DNA from: Selaginella moellendorffii
Lineage: Eukaryota > Streptophyta > Lycopodiopsida > Selaginellales > Selaginellaceae
NCBI RefSeq assembly: GCF_000143415.4
Contig: NW_003314265.1
Coordinates: 4,052,585-4,116,584, forward strand
Direction: 5' to 3'
Length of the DNA stretch: 64,000 bases
Positions 34,410-45,970 of this stretch are shown piece after piece. Each line of letters starts with the position of its first letter. The first letter of the stretch is position 1. The notes beneath the pieces are model-generated. The model was not told where the DNA came from. It saw only the letters and a program-made list of their open reading frames with translations, and made no database searches. The position numbers and the translations under genes are program-made.

Positions 34410-37130
34410 TCACTGGACAAAGTAGGGGCCGGTCCAGAAGGGGGAGAACTTCAATGGTGGCGTAAACTCCTTGAGTAGAACAAGATTGCCATCCTCAAAT
34501 GGTTCGGCAGACCGCTGGTGATCAATGACTAACTTGATCTTCTGCTTGCCTCGAAGGAGATGTTCCGATGTGGATCGTCGTTGTTCTTCCAAGGCAAGAA
34601 CCTCCAAGTCACGTGCATGAAGCTTGTCCTCATTACTAAGCTGCATCGCTGTTGCGTATCGAAGTGAAAATGAGAGTGATGGCACCTGGATCTCCACTGG
34701 AGGCACAGCCTCTGTCCCATAGACAAGAAAGAATGGGGTCGCAAAGATGGATGTTTTGAAGGACATCCGAAAGGCCCACAATGCCATAACAAGTGTTCGT
34801 GCCAGCGCCTCGGGTGATCCTCGACAAGCTTGGAGATGAGTGATTTCAATATCTTGTTGCTGGACTCTGCCTGGCCATTGCACTCAGGATAATAGCTGCT
34901 GCTCTTCACGTGCTTGACCTACAGCTGCTGGAGAAGATGCTGCATCACTTGTCCAAGGAAGCTGCTGCCACGATCAGAAATCAAAACAGCAGGAACTCTG
35001 AATCAGCAAATGATGTACTCGTAGACAAACTTTGTTGTAGACTGTTGATCTGCCTGTTGCAGAGGGGTGGCCTCAACCCATTTTGTGAAATAGTCCATCA
35101 CCACGATGATGTATTGCTGTCCTTTTGAGCTTGGTGGGTTGATCGGGCCGACGAAGTCAACTCCCCACTGAAAAAAGGGACCCGGAGAAGTGATGAGCTG
35201 GAAAGGAAGACATGGAACATGGCTTTGGGGGTTGAACCGTTGCCACTACTCAAATGCCTTTGCATAGGCCAAGCTGTCCTGGTGAATTTAAGGCCAAAAG
35301 TAGCCATGGTGCAAGAGGAGCTGTGCTGTGACCTGTCCCGAGAAATGCCCCGCACAAGAGTGGAAAGCGCAATGGAGCTTAAGGAACTCGTGTTCCCCCA
35401 CACACCACAACAAAACTTCCTGAGAAGTCCTCCTGTAAAGGTGTCCGTCGAGAAGGCAAAACCCCCGTGCTCGGATCTCCAATGCCTTTTGTCGCACGGG
35501 TGAGGAATCTACTGGGAACTGACCTGAATCTAGGTGCACTGCAATGTCCTGTAATGCTGCTGGGACCACAAAGGAAGTAGCTTCAACAACCAGGAACTCA
35601 CTCGGATCCATCACACGCTTCCGCCGCATGTGAAAAGTTGGCTGGAACTCTTGGATGGTCACAATCCAAGATAAAGTATGGGGACTGTGAACCAATCATT
35701 GTAAAAGAAAGGTCAGTACATTAAAATAGACGTGAAAATGGATATGAGCTCCAATGAGAAAGTGACGAAAATGCTCCAAGGTGTAAACAACAGCCACTGC
35801 TTCTTTTTCCGCATCCATGTACTTCCTCTCAGGCTCCTTGAACGAATGTGAGGCATAGTATGTTGCATGTGGGGGATTGCCAGGCTGTGAATATTGGCAA
35901 AGGCATAATCCAAAAGCCTCTGTACCTGTTGTGATGTAAATGTCAAAAGGAAGTTGTCGCTCTGGTGGTTGGAGTACCGGGGCTGTGCGGAGTGACTGCT
36001 GCAGTGATTTAAAGGCTTGTTGTTGGGACTCACCCCAGTCAAATGGAATGTTGTGTTGTAGCAGAGCTATTAGAGGCCATGAACGCGCAGCATAGTTGTG
36101 GAGGAAACGGCGAAAGAAACCCATTTGCCCAAGGAAGCTACGAAGCTACTTCAAGTTGGTTGGTGGTTTCTGATCCAGAATCTCTTGAGCCTTGGCTACC
36201 TAGGGACTGATCCCATCCTGTGAGACATCAAAGCCTAGCAACCGGCCTTCAGTCACCCTGAATTTACACTTTTCCGGGTTCAATAAAAACCTGTGTTGTT
36301 GGCAGCAAGTGAAGATCTGCTCCAAGTGCACAAGGTGGTCCTCAAAGGAGTTAGAGGTCGTGCACAAATCATCCATATACACCCTCAAGGTGCCTTCAAT
36401 CAAGTTATGAAAGGCGTGGGTCATAAAGCACTGAAAAGTAGCTCCAGCATTACACAAGCCAAACGGGAGGACTTTGAAAGCGAAGACGCCCCAAGGTGTC
36501 CGAAAGGCTATAAGATCTTGATGATCGGGATGAATGAAGATTTGGTTGTACCTTGAAAAGCCATCCATGAAAGAGTAGTAACGGTGTCTAGCCATCTCAT
36601 CCACAATTGCATCGATAAACAGAGTTAGAAAGTGATCTTTTGCAATTGCCTTGTTCAAGTCTCAAAAGTGAACACAGAGGTGGAGTTTTCCATTTGCCTT
36701 GCGTGCAGGAATGAGATTGGCCACCCACTCTGAGCTCTCCAAAGGGTAAATAAAGCCAGCTGCCAGAAGTCGCTCGATCTCCAACTTCATCTCTGAGTGA
36801 GCTGCCGGGCTGAAATGCCGCATCTTTTGACGGACTGGTTTGGCAGACTCTGAAAGCACAATACTGTGCATGATTGTGTCCATGGGAACTCCTAGAAGTT
36901 GGCTGTAGTCCCAAGCAAACACGTCCTTGAAACAGTGAAGGAGAGCCAAGAGCTTTGTTACATTTGTTGAAGCAAGTGATGTGGCAATAAAGATCAAGTC
37001 CTTGCCATCACCTAGGAATGAACCCTGGAGTAACCTTGGGCTCATGGGGCTCATCTATCTCAGATTCCTCCCTGACCTTGGAAACTAAAGAGCAGGGAGT
37101 GCCTTTTGCCTCTTGCATCATGGTGATTGC
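34410..37130 (-). pseudogene. Tat-like Ty3/gypsy copy B pol: RNase H tail, RT, RNase H, integrase
   Basis: On the minus strand from 37,130: the end of the upstream RNase H region (AITMMQEAKGTP), then RT with SEWVANLIPA, YYSFMDGFSRYNQIFI, LPFGLCNAGATFQ and the catalytic VYMDDL. A classical RNase H follows (36,124-35,696: FDIYITTGTEAFG, YMDAEKEAVAVV). Integrase has the zinc-binding HCAFHSCAGH near 35,350, VDFVGPINPPSSKGQ, MDYFTKWVEA and YYPECNGQAESSNK with the catalytic Glu (to 34,410). NGQAES and MDYFTKWVEA are typical of the Tat lineage. A TGA at 36,662 and some frameshifts make it inactive. The transposon at 37,131 interrupts it. Confidence 0.85.
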
Positions 37131-37219
37131 GAGCCCGGGTAGGTTTTGAGCTCATGAGCTCACGAGCTGAGCTCACGGCTTCTCAAACACAAGAAAAACA
37201 TTGGTTCGTCCCGAACCAA
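37131..37219 (+). repeat. Left terminal inverted repeat and subterminal palindrome
   Basis: The TIR covers 37,131-37,175. A perfect palindrome, TTGGTTCGTCCCGAACCAA, follows at 37,201-37,219. Its reverse complement recurs with one change at 45,836-45,854 near the right end. Confidence 0.8.
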
Positions 37220-37318
37220 CATCTTTCCATTCTTCAAATTTTGATTTAATCTATATTTCCAAGTAAATTCGACTAATAAAATACAAATATAAATATAGAT
37301 CCGAACACTAAAAGCAAT

Positions 37319-40300
37319 CTAAAAACACTTCTCAAGCTCCGCAACTGTAAGGCTTGCCTGGTGGATGTGATGGTCGATCTTAGGATCTTGGTTTAGTTCC
37401 TGCATAAAAATGTAATAGATGTGCTTGCAGGCTAAATATACCTTTCCCCTGTTCTCCCGCTGTGTAAAATCTGGACAGGTACAGGATGGATTTTCGCAGA
37501 TTTTAACAGTGTAGCTCGTACCCTTTGATGACTCAGTCACAATAATAAACTCCTTAGCCATAGCACTGATGTAGTTTGTCTTTGTGATTGTGCACTTTAG
37601 CTCTTTTGCCAACTTGATCTTCTCTTGTGCACCTTTCGAAATGGAAGACCTGTATTGTATAGCCTTCCCATTCCTAGCTGGTCGTGTATGCCGGTCTAGT
37701 GTTGATATTGGTGGCATAGCAGTACTAATAGCAACATTTGAGGAAGTCTTTAGCTTGAAACCTGCTCTCTCCAGACTTTCAATCTCTTCTTTCAAAAGAT
37801 TGCAGCTTCGCTCAACTGGCCACTCCTCTGGCACAGAATCTGGCTTCAAAATAATTGAGCTGTGGATCCTGCTTGTATGAGTAACATCAGTCCCACAACA
37901 GTAGATCCAGCTTGACTGGCGGCCCTTCACTCCTAGATCTCGACAGCCCCAGAAACATGGCACTGCTGAAGAACTTGAACCTGAGCGCACAAAAGCGAGA
38001 CACTGACCTCGACTCCCAATCATTCCAGAGCAACGTGCATTGCTCTTGGCACTGACTCTTCGAATTGCCCAGTTGATACGAGAAACTGGCTCGCGAGAAA
38101 TAACCTTTTCAACCTCTGGCACTGGACTTACTTGTGTAACAACTGGCACCTCCTCCACTCCATGTTCCTTAGTTCTTTTCCGGTGTCGTGGAACAGAATG
38201 GTAGTCAAACTCTGGACGGTGAGAGCTAGAAGGAGTGATGTTTGACCCATCAAATGTCTGTCGACGCTTCATACGGGCTGTTCTCATGTCCCCAAGTGGC
38301 TCATAACTTGATTTCATAGGAGTTCCAGCAACAACTTCCTCCACCATCTTGGACATTGACCCTGCTGCTGGTGTTGTCCTTCTACCAACCCGCTCTTGAA
38401 GCCTGTCTAAGTTCGGACCTGTACCAGCAAACCTTGCTTCCTGTGCAGCCAAAGCTTTTGATGATTGCTCAAGAGATCTAGTGAGGTCGGAGAGTGTAGC
38501 TTCATAGAGGGACACTTTTCCCTTCCCTACTTCGGAAGCTCTCCAACTCCAATGTTTGCTCTCAGAGAGATTAATTGTTGGTGTAAGTGCAATATCATCA
38601 AGTGGTTGATCCTACAAAAAATGCAACATTTGAATGTGACAAGAAAGAAAATGAGAGAAAGCTTACATGGAGAGTATAATGACCCCACTGAAACATTCGA
38701 ACTTCCCACCATGCAAGCCAGCATTCCATTTGTGGAAGGTTTTCAATTGGCACTTTGTCTCCTTCACGCCACCATATGCGCATTTCATTTGCCTTTGCCT
38801 CGTGCTCCTCTTTAGTTGGTGCATCCATCCATTTCCGACAAAGCTGCTTGAACTCGTGATGGAAGGTAGACTTGATGCATCGGCAATGTTCATTGACGCT
38901 CTTTGCCCAATGAAACTCACAACTCTTCTCTCTACCTTGTAATGGCTGACTTTTATCACCTCCGAATACTTGTCGTACAGCCAACCAGTTAGCACCAGCT
39001 GCATCTGCCATGAAACCACGGAAGTTGGGTTTCTTCCCGGTTCGCTGTTCAACAACCTCGGACATACATGTCCAAAAGATGGTTTGTGCTTGAAAATCTT
39101 GAACTTTGAATTCGGCTATAGCTATAGTCAAATTGCACTGCAACCTATAAAAGGAATGGTTATAATGTAAATTGGTATAGATCCTTAAAAAATGAAAAGC
39201 CACTTACTTGTGATCATAAACATGAGCTCCCATTGTTGACCAGCCTGAAACTCGTTCCATATGGTCAAAATGGATCCAGGAATTAGCTAAATCCCCATCT
39301 CCATCCATATCCATTCGTTGTACAAGGTCCACACCAGAAGCAGGACCAAGGGTAGACATCTTAAAGATGAAAGGGCGTTGATTGTTCGAAGTCACTTGGC
39401 CAACGAATAAGCTCCCATGAATAAATTCATAGGGACATTTTCTCTTTAGCTCCAAAATCCCATCCAATCCAGATTGAAGCTTTCCATCTCGCCCTTCTCG
39501 CATCCAGTTCTTTATTCTACAAAAAAAAAGAGTGTTATTAGTGATAAAGTAGAGTTAAGTGTTAATTTTATACCTGTTTAAATTTGTCATAGGTTCTATA
39601 TTTCGAAGTAGGTCCTTCAAGCTATTCTCCGTGAACTCTTTTTGGCTATCAGATTGTAACAACATGTCCACCACATAGTCCTTTAGTATAGACTGTTGAA
39701 CACACTTTGGAGTTGCTGCACTTTTCTTCCTAGCCTCTGTAGTAACAGCAGTCTTCAAATTGCGAAAAGAATCACGGCGGATTCCTTCCTCAATTGCGTG
39801 TTGGTGGTATCCAATATGCACTGCTGCTCTGCCTAAACATCCATCCCGTGGAAGAAAATAATACATTTTCGCATCGCAACATGCTTGACACACAGGTGTT
39901 GCCCCGCATTTGCGACATCTAAATCCTGTAGCAACTTCATCACGCCTAGGGGGATTGATTGCTGAGCCTTCAAAGAAACACATATTCTTGCCATGATCAG
40001 AAATGCATTTCTCAGCGACACACTGAAGCTGTCCACCGCAATGGACTATGGACACAGATCCATCGAAATGAGAGAAGTGGGTCGTCTTTACTCTGCACCA
40101 ATTATGTGGATCAAGACGTGTTTCCATACCCCTTTTCCTGCTTGACGAACTTGCTGGTGGAAACTCGAAGAATATATTCCCATTATAGGAAGAAGGAAGC
40201 TCCTCACCTCTCATGTACTGGAACTCCTTCAATTCCAACCGTAATGATCGAGATTGCCGAAATGCCTTATCCACCACTTCAAAAACTGGTCCAGAAGGAA

Positions 40301-40682
40301 CACACCTACTTGTCTGGGAAGCTATGTCAGGAAGCTCATCTTCTTCATTTTCGTCACTGGAGAGAATAATAACTTCATCCTTCACTCTTTGCACAGTTGG
40401 CTGTGAAACTGATGCGCTCTCCTCTCCTCGCTTCGGAGATCCTGTAACTAGAATCTCTTGACCTGTACATCTATCAAGATCCCATTGAATCCCATTCTCT
40501 CCCACACCACTGTCGAGAAGAATGGATTTTTCTATCTGATTACCCTTATCACGACATACATTCTCCAAACTAATTGATCCTGGCTTCAGCTTGAATCTTC
40601 TGCAGAGGAAGTTCTCTCCTATAACACTCATAGAGAAAACAATTGGAGGCTCTTGATCGAACTTCAAATAGAATTCTCTCAT
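37319..40682 (-). CDS. Transposase with zinc-binding N-domain, DDE core and SWIM finger
   Basis: Four exons (40,682-39,574, 39,516-39,208, 39,144-38,667, 38,611-37,319) give 1,062 aa with no internal stop. The N-half has a Cys/His cluster (VHCGGQLQC, CRKCGATPVCQACC, GYHQHAIEEG) that may bind DNA. The core resembles MULE-type DDE enzymes: candidate first Asp in IHFDHMERV, second Asp in GFMADAAGANWLAV, then CEFHWAKSVNEHC, with an acidic candidate in TKEEHEAKANEMRIWW. Near the C-terminus CTCPDF plus ACKHIYYIF form a SWIM zinc finger (CxC...CxH). It would cut and join the transposon ends. A poly-T/AG acceptor before 40,703 leaves room for an extra 5' exon. Confidence 0.8.
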
Positions 40683-41171
40683 ATCTTCTCCTTGCTCGAG
40701 CACTTAGAAAAAAATTTGGGGAGAAACTGACAAGAAAGAACAAAGATATTCTTCTGTATTGTGAGCATTAATTAGCTATGTCCTTGCAAAGGACAAGTTA
40801 ATTATTTTAACAAAATATACAACCGTTTAGAATCTAGAGAGATATGAGAATCTTAAAGAGCCGCCCATATTAATTGATAATTGATTGTGAGAGGAATAAT
40901 AATGTTGAAATGAGTGGGTTATGAGTGAGAGGGATTGATTAATCATGAGAGTTGTAGCATTAATTGCTTGTTCTCCCTCTCATCTCCATGCTCTCTTCCC
41001 TTCACGTGACTGTTGATCGCGTCCGTTGATTTTTAGGGTTTTACGCCTAGGGTTTGAGATGCAAAGGGCGAAAGAAAGGCGCGCTTGAGCAGGGAAGGGC
41101 GAGAGAAAGGCGCTTCAATCAAGAAATGTGCTTCAAGACGCTCCTCAAACAAGGTATGCTTCCTTGAGAAG

Positions 41172-41693
41172 GTCGGTTCGCGTGCGAACCGACGTCTCCT
41201 CACTTTCTTTCTTCCATTAGAAGTTTCTATTTTCTCAACTTTTGTTTTCTCTTGAGGGATAGAGATGTCGGTTCTTGTGCGAACCGACATCTCCTAGCAT
41301 TCTATTTCATTTTCTATTTAGCTTTTTGCCCATCTCTACCTCGTTTTTTTTTTTTTTTCCTTGTTGAAGGGGTGGGAAAGATCGGTTCGCGCGCGAACCG
41401 ACGTCTCCCCACCTTTATTTTTTCTAGAAGCGAGCTTTCTTGATTTTTTTCATGTTTCTAGTGGTGAGATTTCTATATTTTAGAAAACAGAGAGAGATTG
41501 AAATGTCGGTTCTTGTGCGAACCGACATCTTCAAGGTTTTTTTTTTTATTTCATTGACTTGATGGGGCATTTCATGTGAAAATTAGAGGGTGGAAGATGT
41601 CGGTTCTTGCGCGAACCGACCTCTCCCGTATTCTTGTTGTGTTTTTCCTTTTTCTTGAGAGGTAGGGTGAGGTCAGTTCTCGCGCGAACCAAC
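41172..41693. repeat. Six GGTTC/GAACC palindromes in the divergent promoter region
   Basis: Six 22-bp palindromes start at 41,172, 41,267, 41,381, 41,505, 41,599 and 41,672. Arms are GTCGGTTC and GAACCGAC around a 6-bp centre (CGCGTG, TTGTGC, CGCGCG, TTGTGC, TTGCGC, TCGCGC). Sites 1, 2, 4 and 5 keep both arms, site 3 differs in the first base, and site 6 has one change per arm. Most extend outward as GA...TC. Spacing is 73-124 bp. Intervening DNA differs between units, so only the palindromes are conserved. They lie between the starts of the two divergent genes and look like binding sites for a dimeric protein. Confidence 0.9.
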
Positions 41694-41842
41694 CTCTCCC
41701 AGTGACTTATGTTTTTTTCCTTTGCATTTCTTGTAGTTTACAATCTATTTTTCACATCTTTTACTTACAAACTTTTCTTGTGAGAGCAGATATAAATCAA
41801 GCTTGACTGCTTGAAACTTCCAAAAAGGGACTTGAACTTCAA

Positions 41843-44800
41843 ATGCCACAGGTTTGCTTTACATTACAAGTTAGATGTTTTAATAGTTTTGCTTTTTATT
41901 TTAGAGGAAGCGCCGAGGCCAACCTCAATGGTCTCGATCTCCAGGAAAAGGCAGCCGCCTTGATCGCTGTGGGCTTGGCCGATTGAGTGGAGATTCATCT
42001 CAAGTATCTAATGAAGTTTCGGCTAGTCATGCTGGAGGCAACGATGAGTATAACAATGACGTGGATGTTGAGATGAACACTCAAATCGATGTTGGTGTTA
42101 TTGAGGCTGTTGGTACTGGTGTTCCTGAGGCTACGGGTACTGGTGGTGGGGTACTTGCATCTGATGTTGGCGGTGGTGGGGGTGCTATGCCTTCGGTTGC
42201 TGAGGCTGCTCGCGGCCAGGTCAATGAACCAGCTGAGGACGTTATTGGTAGCGTTGTAGGTGGATCTACTACAGAGGCTACTGGGGGCATGGTAGCTGCT
42301 CCTACTGCTCCTCAGGCTGGTGGTGCAGGGGGAGCTAATGGTGGTGAGGGATTATGCATGCATGATTCTGACACCATCTTGAATGATCGTGTTCGGGACA
42401 CAATTATCCAAGCTCAAGAACGGACAGTCAGTAAAGTGTTACAGGAAATGGCGTGGAATGGCCCTCATCGATTTCTAGTTCCTTTGTGCCGATTGGTTCA
42501 AAGCCATTGGGTGCGCTCAGCTTACGACCTCAACATGGCTATCTACAGCTCCTTTGCCGAGGTCGGGTTTGGGAGCACAGCTGGTACCTTCATCGTTTCA
42601 CCAACTTTCCCTGGAACCGGCCGGACAGAGTCAGTGACTACTGAACTTGAGGAAAAATGGGATCCTATATGGCTGCGAAAGTCTCGTGAGTTTGATGGAT
42701 TCTTAGGACAACATGTGGAGACAGCAGGGTTCATTGGAAAGCTCTTTTGGGTGATCGATGGAAACCATAGGTGGCTGGCATTTTGGAAGTGCATTCAAGA
42801 GAAGTTCCGAGATGACGAAGAACGACACATTAGTGTTCCAGTCACACTTGTCGAACCAATGACTCGGGAGCACACTGTGAAGCTCAACATGGCATGCCAT
42901 AAGATCAACATGTAAGAATTTATTTTTTGTAAACTTAGCTAATATCGTGTTTTTGCAGGCTAAACCAATTTGCGTTTCAAGCTCATACATTGGTACATGA
43001 CATTGAGCACCTTCGGTTTATGGGCATGCTCTCGCTAGAGGAGGTCCAAATGTTGTACAATCGTGAGGTATTTGAAGCAATTCGAGTGAAGCTAGGAGCT
43101 AGGAAAGGCCAAGAATTGCAGACTTGGTACCAACTGCCACTTGATTTTCTAGTTGCTGTCTGGGCGAAGGTAAATTATTATTGAAGTATGTATCAACTTA
43201 CATAATGTTTCTTGCAGCCCATAATCAAAGGAGAAAGAGCGTCATTCTTTAAAAATGCTCGAGGGGACGAGCAGCAGAAGGAGATGGAGTGGCATGCGAT
43301 TGAGCAGCGAATTTTGAATACGAAGAGAACAAAGGTGAAAAAGTTGCTCTCGATTGCAGACATACGACGCGGGCAGGAATGGCTTGATAGCATTGCCGAG
43401 ATTTGTTCTCGCGTTCGTAAGTTCTTATAAAATTTGTGAAACATTTCATAACTCTTTGTGTGTGTAGGAACTGATAAAGCACCGGAGGAACTCATTTACA
43501 ACATCTCTAAGAGTAAAATGTCCTTTGCTGAACAAAGTGTCTGCTTGGAACTTCTCAACACTTGGCTGCGAAATAACGAAAAACGCTGCGAGATAAGGAT
43601 GGAGAAGGTGATGAAGGAGAAGGCGTACATTTCTCAGAGTATTGCCGCTGGTGAGGAGATGCTACAAGTCTGGGATGAGAAGTTTCTTTCCAGCACCCGC
43701 ACAGGTATCACTCTCGAAGAATATATTCGTGCTTGTCTTGCGGAGCTAGGGAATGGTTGGCTTCCACGTGGTGGGACGAGTTCGGCTGAGTTCAAGAACC
43801 AACCAGGACAACCATTTCTTGCGAGGCGCATGGTTTACAGGTATTTTTTCAATTCTCATTTATATATTGGTATTTATATTTTTGTTTTACTTTGTAGATA
43901 TTTAAAATATAGCCCCGGCGCACCGGTATACACAACCGGTGTTTTGCAGAAGCTCCTGACTAGAGGCAAGAAGCTTGGGATGTATGAGCCAGAGTTCTAC
44001 TATCCTTGTACACATGAGAGGGAGCTATGCCCGTGGTACCTTGAACTCGTGGAGCAGATGCCAACATCGGACTTCGAGCTAGATCTCTACCTTGAATGTC
44101 ATCCAGGTTCACTTGAAACTCAGCACTTAGCTAGGAAATATTAACCTTGAGTTATATTCTTATTTTCCAGAGGCTCTTTCTGACTGTGATAACGACATTG
44201 TTGAAGTTCAACAACTAAACCTAGAAGTCAGCACTCAGGAAACCATGCCAAATCCAAATACTGTTGAACCAGAGGAAATTGTACAGGAAATTCCAGCACA
44301 AGAGATTCCAGTACCTGCTCCTCTCAACCCCCGAAGGGGCCGTCATGAAACCTTTCATGAGAGTAAGGACTTTGATTTGGAACATTCTTTTATTCATTCT
44401 TGACTTCACTTTTTTTTTTATAGATGTTGCAGAGAGCAGCCATCAGTCTTTTCGGCGGACTAAGACATTCTTCCCATCCCTCCCTACGGCTACAGATGAC
44501 GACCTAGAAGAGCTCTCCTCTGCAGCGATGCATAAACAGGTTAGTAAGCATGAATTTTATCTTCAACTTTTAGTTCTAATAATTGATTTTCAGGTTCGCC
44601 CTCTATCCCCAACGGCCAGTGTTGGGGAAGTTGCTATTCTCATTGGGGATTACACACAGCTTTTAGATGCTACTAGTCGGGAGCTCTACATGCTTGATCG
44701 GTGGATCCATGGTTTGGGTCAGCTCACACCTTATGGGAAGATCGATTTCATCTTTTTTGATCTTCCCGATGGGATGGCACCACCACAGGGGGATACTCCG

Positions 44801-45692
44801 TCATGGAATGTGTTGCAGGCCCAACACATTTCCCAAGCCTTAAAGGTTGCGAGCAGCTTCATGACATACGAGGGTGTGGTTGTCATGATCCTTCCTCGCT
44901 CTCCAATGTGGGAAGGCCTTCTCGCACACTTGGCTGACAACGATGATGGATTTGTTGAGTTTTCATCTGGCTGCCTTCTTTCGAGTATGGCGGTGGACAC
45001 AAAAGGCACTAGCAGGCAGACGCGAAAGGTGTGTGACTTCTTTATTTATAAATTAACTCTATTCTATTTTTTTTTTCCAGATTTATTCCTGGAACTACCA
45101 TGCTCTATGCCACATTGGGAACCGGCGTAATGCCACACGAGCTGACGAGCGTGCTGCTCTTGCTTTACCAGGATATGACAGCTCTACAGACATCATCCCA
45201 AATGTGATTGACTCGGACGTTCTTCACCCAGCGTTCCCTGGTTATCGACATCGTTCGGTCACGGCCATGCAAATCTTGTTGGAGTTATTTTGTCCGCCAA
45301 AGGGGATTGTGCTTGATGCTACAGCAGGATTTGGATCAATGGTGCAGGCAGCAAAAGAGACAGGCCGAGCGGTTTTTGCACTTGAGAAGGAGGGTGCCTT
45401 TGAGGACATTCTTAGGAGATTTTGCGACAGGTGATGTTAGTGCTTGAAATAATCTATAATATTTATTCTCAAATGTTTCTATTTTATTAGGTCTACACTT
45501 ATCACACACAGTGTTTCAGTCCACACGCTTGATCTTGATGATATGGATGATCATATGGACCAAAGTCAATTCCACTTACCTATTTATGCTGAGCGTATGG
45601 CACAACATTACATACAACACGAGCCTATAGTGAAGGAGCATTCCACTATACCCATTTCTACTTTTCTGGATATGGAAGCAGAAGAAGATTGA
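41843..45692 (+). CDS. ParB-like domain fused to DNA methyltransferase-like domain (transposon-borne)
   Basis: Eleven exons (41,843-41,851, 41,905-42,911, 42,959-43,169, 43,218-43,416, 43,468-43,840, 43,898-44,106, 44,171-44,362, 44,424-44,539, 44,594-45,028, 45,081-45,430, 45,491-45,692) give 1,100 aa without a stop. A basic, then Gly/Val/Glu-rich leader of about 140 residues comes first. A ParB/Srx-like domain follows with WVRSAYDLNMAIYSSFAEVGFG and the hallmark VIDGNHRWLAF. After a helical middle part comes a methyltransferase-like C-terminus: FIFFDLPDG at the place of motif IV, HPAFPGYRHRSVTAMQILLELF, then VLDATAGFGSMVQAAKETGRAVFALEKE, an S-adenosylmethionine-binding motif I. Motif IV before motif I is the beta-class order of amino-methyltransferases. 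DLPDG departs from DPPY, so activity is uncertain. Confidence 0.8.
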
Positions 45693-45760
45693 ATATATTC
45701 TGATTTTAATATAAATTATATTGTTTAATATATTATTTTCTTTTTTTGTAGACTAAAAGA

Positions 45761-45970
45761 TTAGTTCATGTCGAACCAATAATCTACATGAGCTTATGGA
45801 ATACCTTAAACACCTAGATTTTATGTTAAAAATTCTTGGTTCGGGACGAACTAAGGTAGTGCCATTAAACTTTCGCTAGTTAGGGGATTGTATTGACTTC
45901 CTTTGACTTTCGTTGACTTTCATTGACTTGAGCTCAGCTCGTGAGCTCAGCTCAAAAACTACCCAGCCCC
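45761..45970 (-). repeat. Right subterminal palindromes and terminal inverted repeat
   Basis: TTGGTTCGGGACGAACTAA at 45,836-45,854 mirrors the left subterminal palindrome with one change, and a weaker relative lies at 45,761-45,779. The TIR is at 45,929-45,970. In the 80 bp before it, GACTTTCGTTGACTTTCATTGACTT is a short tandem pattern, split here by varying bases. Confidence 0.75.

Larger units (their letters stand above)
37131..45970. mobile_element. 8.8-kb DNA transposon with transposase and ParB-methyltransferase genes
   Basis: Both ends carry an inverted repeat of about 40 bp (37,131-37,175 and 45,929-45,970). From GGGTAG inward they match except for one base and a 3-bp indel, and both contain GAGCTCACGAGCTGAGCTC. 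Inside are two divergent multi-exon genes and a central palindrome array. Both flanks are pieces of the same Tat-like element type (RNase H/RT on the left, gag on the right, both minus strand), so it lies within such an element. No target duplication is visible, and the protease and most of the first RNase H are missing at the junction. This suggests a flank deletion after insertion. A DDE transposase with a SWIM finger points to the MULE or KDZ-like superfamilies; I cannot choose between them. Confidence 0.85.

Noticed and set aside
41033-41290. Minus-strand ORF beginning MSVRTRTDIS
   Set aside because: It reads through two of the central palindromes and has no known domain; more likely promoter and leader DNA.
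41172-41693. CRISPR-like appearance of regularly spaced repeats
   Set aside because: Units are palindromic operators with spacers of unequal length (about 50-100 bp) in a plant transposon, with no cas genes.
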